Below are positions 8,462-12,615 of a DNA stretch of 12,615 nt, piece after piece. The translations under genes and the position numbers were made by a program. The notes under the pieces are model-generated. The model made no database searches and was not told the DNA's origin. It saw only the letters and a list, made by a program, of their open reading frames with translations. Origin of the DNA: Alphaproteobacteria bacterium (GTDB lineage Bacteria > Pseudomonadota > Alphaproteobacteria > Puniceispirillales > Marisalimonadaceae). Positions within the stretch are counted from its first letter, which is position 1. Each line of letters opens with the position of its first letter. Where the stretch lies: positions 1-12,615 of the forward strand of contig JADHRC010000035.1 in assembly GCA_016777645.1 (NCBI GenBank). The letters are read 5' to 3'.

Positions 8462-8576
8462 TATTATTTGGGCGCTTAAATAATTCATTTGTTAATTAAT
8501 ATTTTAAATAACATTAACATTTACTATTAAAATGTTGTAATAGTAACAAATTCAAACTTTTAGAGGAGATTTTCAT
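8462..8576 (+). promoter_or_regulatory. infC leader with two overlapping, mutually exclusive hairpins
   Basis: This 115-nt gap between thrS and infC is the longest non-coding stretch in the window. It contains a perfect 8-bp inverted repeat, TTACTATT (8521-8528) and AATAGTAA (8539-8546), with a 10-nt loop. An alternative 7-bp stem overlaps it: AACATTT (8516-8522) with AAATGTT (8530-8536) and a 7-nt loop. Only one of the two can form at a time. Neither has a T-tract after it, so it is not an obvious terminator. No convincing promoter pair was found. The stems are all or mostly A-T pairs, so chance is a real possibility in such AT-rich DNA. Confidence 0.35.
8562..8569 (+). promoter_or_regulatory. 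Strong Shine-Dalgarno that fixes the infC start
   Basis: AGAGGAGA contains AGGAG at 8564-8568 and is one of the best ribosome sites in the window. Eight nucleotides separate AGGAG from ATA at 8577, an optimal spacing. The TTG at 8631 is 62 nt away and has no ribosome site of its own. The site therefore argues for the non-canonical ATA start. Confidence 0.8.
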
Positions 8577-9110
8577 ATAGTAGGTTTAAATAATATTCCT
8601 CCAAATCAGGATGGACCTAGAATTAACGATTTGATAAGAGCCGAAAACGTAAGATGTATAGGTGCTGATGGAGAACAACTGGGAGTGATCCCAATAATGG
8701 AAGCTTTAAAGATAGCAGAAAGATTAAATTTAGATCTAGTAGAAATTCAACCTAATGTTGAGCCACCTGTTTGTAAAATACTTGATTATGGTAAATATAA
8801 ATATGAAGCTCAGAAGCGAAAAAACGAAGCTAGGAAAAAGCAAAAAATCATTGAGGTTAAGGAAATTAAATTAAGACCAAATATTGATAACAATGACTTT
8901 ATTGTAAAGATGAAACAAGTAAAAAAGTTTATAGAAAATGGTGATAAAGTAAAAGTAACACTTAGGTTTAGAGGAAGAGAAATGGCTCATCAAACTCTAG
9001 GTGCTACAGTTCTAGATAGAGTAAAGGACGATACTGAAGAATTATGTAAAGTTGAAATGATCCCAAAGTTAGAGGGAAGACAAATGGTAATGGTCTTAGC
9101 TCCTAAATAA
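8577..9110 (+). CDS. infC: Translation initiation factor IF-3, non-canonical ATA start
   Basis: IF3 binds the 30S subunit, keeps subunits apart and checks initiator tRNA and start-codon pairing. Family marks include GPRINDLIRAENVRCIG at the start, EALKIAERLNLDLVEI, CKILDYGKYKYE (N-domain end), a Lys/Arg-rich linker, then the C-domain with VKEIKLRPNI and KVTLRFRGREMAH. A start at TTG 8631 would remove GPRIND, a conserved part of the family. The frame stays open upstream to a stop at 8544 and contains no ATG or GTG. Among the rare candidates only ATA 8577 lies correctly behind AGGAG. That start gives 177 residues, the normal length, beginning (fMet)-VGLNNIPPNQDGPRIND. Enteric infC uses AUU, which lets IF3 repress its own translation; similar control here is inference. 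An ATT start at 8595 is less likely because the spacing is 26 nt. Confidence 0.9.
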   Translation: MVGLNNIPPNQDGPRINDLIRAENVRCIGADGEQLGVIPIMEALKIAERLNLDLVEIQPNVEPPVCKILDYGKYKYEAQKRKNEARKKQKIIEVKEIKLRPNIDNNDFIVKMKQVKKFIENGDKVKVTLRFRGREMAHQTLGATVLDRVKDDTEELCKVEMIPKLEGRQMVMVLAPK

Positions 9111-9143
9111 AAAATTAAATTTTTAATTATGTTAAACTTTGTG

Positions 9144-9172
9144 TTGCGAACTTGTTCATGCTTATGTATAAG
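9144..9172 (+). promoter_or_regulatory. Candidate sigma-70 promoter upstream of rpmI
   Basis: TTGCGA (9144-9149) and TATAAG (9167-9172) are separated by 17 nt and match the sigma-70 consensus at 4/6 and 5/6 positions. A separate rpmI-rplT promoter after infC would be plausible. In AT-rich DNA such matches arise easily by chance, so this is tentative. The -10 element overlaps the hairpin at 9158-9175. Confidence 0.3.
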
Positions 9173-9175
9173 CAT
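9158..9175 (+). other. Perfect 7-bp hairpin in the rpmI leader
   Basis: ATGCTTA (9158-9164) and TAAGCAT (9169-9175) form a perfect stem with a TGTA loop, 28 nt before the rpmI ATG. The sequence after it has only short T runs, so it is a poor terminator. In E. coli and Bacillus, ribosomal protein L20 represses rpmI-rplT by binding leader RNA. Whether this hairpin belongs to such a site cannot be decided here. Confidence 0.4.
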
Positions 9176-9203
9176 TTAATAAATTTAAAAATACGAGATA
9201 ATT

Positions 9204-9401
9204 ATGCCTAAATTGAAAACTAAGAGTGGTGCAAAAAAAAGATTTAGCTTAACAGCTTCAGGTAAAGTTAAGGGAAGTCCAGCTTTTTTGAGTCATAATT
9301 TACGTAAAAGATCTCAAAAAATGAAACGACAGGCACGTGGTACAATGATACTGAATGACTCAGATGCTAAAATCGTTAAACAGTTTTTACCATACGCTTA
9401 G
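9204..9401 (+). CDS. rpmI: 50S ribosomal protein L35
   Basis: This is the small basic large-subunit protein L35. The 65-residue length is standard. The family pattern is clear: MPKLKTKSGAKKRFSLTASGKVK at the N-terminus, then a histidine- and arginine-rich middle (SHNLRKRSQKMKRQARG) and a short C-terminus ending in VKQFLPYA. It lies between infC (93-nt gap) and rplT (12-nt gap), the conserved order for these genes. GAGATAATT before the ATG gives a modest ribosome site. A hairpin and a possible promoter lie just upstream. Confidence 0.98.
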   Translation: MPKLKTKSGAKKRFSLTASGKVKGSPAFLSHNLRKRSQKMKRQARGTMILNDSDAKIVKQFLPYA

Positions 9402-9406
9402 GGAGG
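9401..9406 (+). promoter_or_regulatory. Strong Shine-Dalgarno of rplT overlapping the rpmI stop codon
   Basis: GGGAGG begins with the last base of the rpmI TAG stop (9399-9401) and ends 7 nt before the rplT ATG. A ribosome terminating on rpmI would sit on this site, which favours coupled, balanced synthesis of L35 and L20. Confidence 0.75.
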
Positions 9407-9413
9407 TTTATTT

Positions 9414-9770
9414 ATGGCTAGAGTTAAAAGAGGTGTTACAACTCATGCTAGACACCAAAAGGTTATAAAAGCTGCTAAAGGTTACTATGGTGCCAGAAAG
9501 AATTTATTCACAGTAGCAACTCAAGCTGTAGAAAAGGCCAGTCAATACTCTTATAGAGATCGTAGAAACAAAAAACGAACTTTTAGAGGTTTATGGATAC
9601 AAAGAATTAACGCTGGGTCACGCATGTATGGTCTAAACTACTCTAAGTTTATGAATGGCTTAAAGTTAGCTGGGATTGATATAGATAGAAAGATATTAGC
9701 TGACATTGCAGTATATGAACCATTAGCTTTTCAAGAATTGGTTACTAAAGCTAAATCTTCAATCGCGTAA
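9414..9770 (+). CDS. rplT: 50S ribosomal protein L20
   Basis: L20 is an early-assembly protein that binds 23S rRNA and is needed for large-subunit formation. The 118-residue length matches the family. Its marks are MARVKRGVTTHARHQKVIKAAKGYYGARKNLF, the basic extension, then RDRRNKKRTFRGLWIQRINAGSR and the globular C-terminal part with YSKFMNGLKLAGIDIDRKILADIA. The ATG has the strong GGGAGG site 7 nt upstream. It is 12 nt downstream of rpmI. In enterics and Bacillus L20 is the feedback repressor of this pair. A terminator-like hairpin follows before pheS. Confidence 0.98.
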   Translation: MARVKRGVTTHARHQKVIKAAKGYYGARKNLFTVATQAVEKASQYSYRDRRNKKRTFRGLWIQRINAGSRMYGLNYSKFMNGLKLAGIDIDRKILADIAVYEPLAFQELVTKAKSSIA

Positions 9771-9789
9771 ATTTATTTACAGTTCATTA

Positions 9790-9817
9790 ATCCAATTGAT
9801 TAATTGGATCTTTTCTT
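9790..9817 (+). terminator. Weak terminator-like hairpin between rplT and pheS
   Basis: ATCCAATT (9790-9797) and AATTGGAT (9802-9809) form a perfect 8-bp stem with a GATT loop, followed by CTTTTCTT. The layout is that of an intrinsic terminator or attenuator, but only two of the eight pairs are G-C and the T-tract is interrupted, so efficiency would be low. It may attenuate read-through into pheS rather than end the transcript. Confidence 0.4.
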
Positions 9818-9838
9818 AAATTAGGTTTGAATTTTATT

Positions 9839-10954
9839 ATGATTTCTGAATTGAAAGAAAAACTTTTAAAGTTATCAGATGAAATAACTAATTCAATTTC
9901 TCTATGCAAAGACTTAAATGATTTAGAAAACATCAGAATTAATAGTCTTGGTAAAAAAGGGACTATAACATCCTATCTAAAAAATCTAAGAGAATATGAT
10001 GAGGTTTCTAAAAAAGAAATAGGAGCTTTAATCAATGATATTAAAGATAAAGTAAATAATTTAATTCTTGAAAAAAAATCTTTTTTTAAAACTCAGATAC
10101 TTAATGAAAAATTAATTACAGAAAAAATCGATGTTACATTAACACCGTATGAAAATGAAACTGGTTCTTTGCACCCCCTATCAAGGACAATTGAAGAATT
10201 ATGTGCAATATTTGCTGATATGGGTTTTTCAATTGTTGAAGGCCCAGATATTGAAACAGACTACTATAATTTTACAGCATTAAATATTCCTTATGAACAT
10301 CCTGCTAGACAAGAACATGATACTTTTTATCTTCATCCAGATGAAAATGGGAATAGGAAAGTTTTAAGGACCCATACTAGTCCAGTACAAATTAGAACAA
10401 TGGAAAAAATTGATTTAGAAAATTTTGATGAAATTAGGTATATCATACCTGGAAGGACTTATAGATCCGATCATGATGCTACTCACTCACCAATGTTCCA
10501 TCAATGTGAAGGACTTGTTCTTGGTAAAAATATTAACATGGGACACTTAAAAGGTTGTTTAATTGAATTCTGTAGAACATATTTTAATGAAGAGAATTTG
10601 CCAGTTCGTTTTAGACCTAGCTACTTTCCATTTACTGAACCTTCTGCAGAAGTTGATATTGGCTGTAAAAAAGAAAAAGATGGAAGCCTATCAATAGGAA
10701 GCGGAGAAGACTGGCTAGAAATTTTAGGATCTGGAATGGTACATCCTCGTGTCCTACAAGGAGTAGGTATAGATCCTTCAAAATATCAGGGTTTTGCTTT
10801 TGGAATGGGCCTAGAGAGATTAACCATGTTAAAATATGGTATTCCTGATTTAAGACCATTTTATGACAGTGATTTGAGATGGTTGAAACATTATGGCTTT
10901 GTTCCAGTTGATAACCCAAGTTTGCATTCTGGCTTAAATGGTGTTTTTTCATGA
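9839..10954 (+). CDS. pheS: Phenylalanine--tRNA ligase alpha subunit
   Basis: PheS is the catalytic subunit of the alpha2-beta2 PheRS, which charges tRNA-Phe. With the ATG at 9839 it is 371 residues. The first 85 or so form the helical arm that contacts tRNA. The class II catalytic domain then shows GSLHPLSRTIEE, RTHTSPVQIRTM, motif 2 (PGRTYRSD at about 204-211, then FHQCEG at 220-225), RFRPSYFPFTEPS (257-269) and motif 3 GFAFGMGLERL ending near 328. An in-frame TTG at 9827 would add four residues, but the AGG upstream is only 1 nt from it; its spacing to the ATG is 13 nt. The protein is longer than the 327-residue E. coli PheS. It has a small insert after AEVDIG and a tail HYGFVPVDNPSLHSGL, a form I associate with alphaproteobacteria. 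Its stop overlaps the pheT start by 4 nt (ATGA). Confidence 0.97.
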   Translation: MISELKEKLLKLSDEITNSISLCKDLNDLENIRINSLGKKGTITSYLKNLREYDEVSKKEIGALINDIKDKVNNLILEKKSFFKTQILNEKLITEKIDVTLTPYENETGSLHPLSRTIEELCAIFADMGFSIVEGPDIETDYYNFTALNIPYEHPARQEHDTFYLHPDENGNRKVLRTHTSPVQIRTMEKIDLENFDEIRYIIPGRTYRSDHDATHSPMFHQCEGLVLGKNINMGHLKGCLIEFCRTYFNEENLPVRFRPSYFPFTEPSAEVDIGCKKEKDGSLSIGSGEDWLEILGSGMVHPRVLQGVGIDPSKYQGFAFGMGLERLTMLKYGIPDLRPFYDSDLRWLKHYGFVPVDNPSLHSGLNGVFS

Positions 10955-12615
10955 AATTTACATGGCATTGGTTGCTTGACCACCTCCAAACAGACAAAAA
11001 CATTAATGAAATAGTAGATACTTTACCTAAACTTGGCCTAGAAGTAGCTTCAGTGATAAATTTAGCCGATGAACTTAAGGATTTTATTTCAGTAAAAGTT
11101 CTAGAGGTAAAAAGTCATCCAAATGCTGACAAACTAAATTTATGTAAAGTATTTGATGGGAATAATAGTTTTAATGTAGTTTGTGGAGCTCCTAATGTTA
11201 AAGCTGGGATGATTGCTGTTTTTGCTAACATAAATACTTATGTTCCCGGTATCAATCTAACATTAAAAAAAACAAAAATTAGGGGTGTGTCCTCAGAAGG
11301 AATGTTATGTTCTGAGAAAGAATTAACATTGTCAGATAATCATGAAGGTATTATTGAATTACCAGAAACTTCAAAAGTGGGAGTGCCAATTGTTGATGTT
11401 ATTGATCTAAGTGACCCTATAATTGAAATTGAAATTACACCGAATAGAGGAGATTGCCTAGGAGTAAGAGGAATTGCAAGAGATTTAGCCGCAGCAGGGT
11501 TTGGCACTCTAAAAGATTTAGAAGTCAAAGAAATTGAAGGAGAATTTGAAAGTTTAATAGATTGGAAAATAGATTTAGAAAAAGAGAAACAAAATCTTTG
11601 CCCTAAAATATTTGGAAGATCTTTTCAAAATTTAGTTAATGTAGAATCTCCAGATTGGTTGAAAAAAAGACTGTTAGCCGTAGACCTACGTCCAATTTCA
11701 TCCTTAGTTGATATAACAAATTATATTATGATTGATATAGGAAGGCCTTTGCATGCCTATGATGCTGATAAAATAGTTGGAAATACCTTAACAATTAAAC
11801 AATCCAATAAGAAAGAAAAATTTTTTGCTCTTAATGGTATTGAGTATGAGTTAGATGAAGGAATGTTAGTAATATCTGACGAACACGGCATTGATGACTT
11901 AGCTGGAATTATGGGGGGGGCAAGAACTGGAGTAAACGAAAATACAACAAAAATGTTTTTGGAAGCTGCAATTTTTGATCCTACATCAATAGCCAATACT
12001 GGTAGAAAGTTAAACCTAAATTCTGATGCTAGATATAGATTTGAAAGGGGTTTAGATTACGATTCTCCAGAATTAGTTATGCACTACGCAGCTTCAATGG
12101 TTTATAAAATATGTGGTGGTTCTTGTAGTAAAATTGTTAAATTTGATTTAGGAAAAGATATAAAATCATTTAATTTTGATCCTAATATAACTTATAAATT
12201 ATCAGGTGTTGAAATTGATCATCAATCATCTTATTCAATACTCAAGAAATTAGGCTTTAAGATACATGATGAAAAGGGATTTTGGAAAGTGTTTCCACCT
12301 TCATGGAGACCTGATATTGATGGTATTGCAGATATTGTTGAAGAAATAATCAGGATCAATGGTTATGACCACATACCAACTACTAAATTACCAAGAAACA
12401 ATTATATAGCCAAACCTGCATTTAATTCAAAACATCGGCAAGTATCTGTTGCTTCTAAAACACTAGCAACTAGAGGCTATAGCGAGGTTATAACTTTTTC
12501 TTTTTTAAACGAGGTTCTAGCAAAACAGTTTAATGGAGGCATTAAAGAGCTTGTTTTGGTTAATCCAATTTCTTCTGAATTAACTCATATGCGACCATCT
12601 ATTCTTCCTACATTA
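10951..12615 (+). CDS. pheT: Phenylalanine--tRNA ligase beta subunit (3' truncated by window edge)
   Basis: PheT is the large structural and editing subunit of PheRS. It starts at ATG 10951 within ATGA, overlapping the pheS stop, so the two subunits are translationally coupled. The frame is open to the window end, giving 555 of the roughly 800 residues expected. The N-terminus MKFTWHWLLDHL is typical. An EMAP/OB-like tRNA-binding domain covers about 39-150 with HPNADKLNLCKV and KIRGVSSEGMLCSEKEL. TPNRGDCLGVRGIARDLAA (from 163) begins the B1 part. The B3/B4 editing region contains DITNYIMIDIGRPLHAYD (from 254) and GIMGGARTGVNENTTKMFLEAA. A B5 domain follows at about 400-465 with PSWRPDIDGIADIVEEI (from 450). 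The catalytic-like domain starts near 483. The missing part should include its remainder and the anticodon-binding B8 domain. An 8-G run at 11913-11920 lies in the coding sequence. Confidence 0.97.
   Translation, partial: MKFTWHWLLDHLQTDKNINEIVDTLPKLGLEVASVINLADELKDFISVKVLEVKSHPNADKLNLCKVFDGNNSFNVVCGAPNVKAGMIAVFANINTYVPGINLTLKKTKIRGVSSEGMLCSEKELTLSDNHEGIIELPETSKVGVPIVDVIDLSDPIIEIEITPNRGDCLGVRGIARDLAAAGFGTLKDLEVKEIEGEFESLIDWKIDLEKEKQNLCPKIFGRSFQNLVNVESPDWLKKRLLAVDLRPISSLVDITNYIMIDIGRPLHAYDADKIVGNTLTIKQSNKKEKFFALNGIEYELDEGMLVISDEHGIDDLAGIMGGARTGVNENTTKMFLEAAIFDPTSIANTGRKLNLNSDARYRFERGLDYDSPELVMHYAASMVYKICGGSCSKIVKFDLGKDIKSFNFDPNITYKLSGVEIDHQSSYSILKKLGFKIHDEKGFWKVFPPSWRPDIDGIADIVEEIIRINGYDHIPTTKLPRNNYIAKPAFNSKHRQVSVASKTLATRGYSEVITFSFLNEVLAKQFNGGIKELVLVNPISSELTHMRPSILPTL

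Noticed and set aside
8521..8546. Inverted repeat as a thrS terminator
   Set aside because: No T-tract follows the stem and its pairs are mostly A-T, so intrinsic termination is unlikely. It is kept only as a leader structure.
8631..9110. TTG at 8631 as the infC start
   Set aside because: It removes the conserved GPRIND N-terminal segment and has no ribosome site. ATA 8577 behind AGGAG gives the normal IF3 length.
9113..9128. AATTAAA/TTTAATT palindrome just after infC
   Set aside because: All pairs are A-T and the spacer is 2 nt, too short for a loop. It is expected by chance in this composition.
9827..9838. TTG at 9827 as the pheS start, adding four residues
   Set aside because: The only upstream AGG is 1 nt from this codon, too close to act. 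The ATG at 9839 begins the usual short N-terminus before the helical arm.
10632..11003. A 123-codon reverse-strand open frame across the pheS-pheT junction
   Set aside because: It lies entirely within two confidently assigned genes, shows no family motif and has shadow-like composition.
1..12615. Undescribed defence, mobile or secondary-metabolite system
   Set aside because: No transposase, integrase, direct-repeat array, toxin-antitoxin pair, nuclease-helicase set or biosynthetic cluster is visible. Nearly all genes belong to known housekeeping families.

Overview
The window is strongly AT-rich bacterial DNA, almost entirely protein-coding, with short intergenic gaps. Several features point to an alphaproteobacterium: a GST-fold protein that matches the alphaproteobacterial division factor FzlA along its whole length, a large-subunit/small-subunit gltB-gltD pair, and a PheS with an extended C-terminal tail. 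Low GC, compact spacing and biosynthetic glutamate synthase suggest a free-living, streamlined, probably marine lineage. The lineage is inference from gene content and composition only.

Region 1 (1-3315) holds the C-terminal part of gltB, cut by the left edge, followed after 2 nt by complete gltD. Together they encode NADPH-dependent glutamate synthase. Region 2 (3380-4574) holds a GNAT acetyltransferase and, 10 nt later, fzlA. Region 3 (4575-5321) is a single reverse-strand gene for an ABHD10-like alpha/beta hydrolase. It abuts the end of fzlA with no spacer and is separated by only 32 bp from the divergent glycosyltransferase gene (5354-6511).

Region 4 (6545-12615) is the classical translation cluster thrS-infC-rpmI-rplT-pheS-pheT, with pheT cut by the right edge. 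It supplies two aminoacyl-tRNA synthetases, initiation factor IF3, and ribosomal proteins L35 and L20. The most informative detail is that infC has no usable ATG/GTG/TTG start. A strong Shine-Dalgarno sits 8 nt before an in-frame ATA codon at 8577, which restores the conserved IF3 N-terminus. A rare start codon on infC is the known basis of IF3 autoregulation in enterics. Small hairpins lie upstream of infC, rpmI and pheS and may be regulatory.

No tRNA, rRNA, CRISPR array, insertion sequence or phage gene was seen. No gap exceeds 300 bases; the longest is the 115-nt thrS-infC gap. I found no convincing undescribed multi-gene system. The window is mostly core housekeeping genes, with the odd points concentrated in the infC leader and the lone reverse-strand hydrolase.
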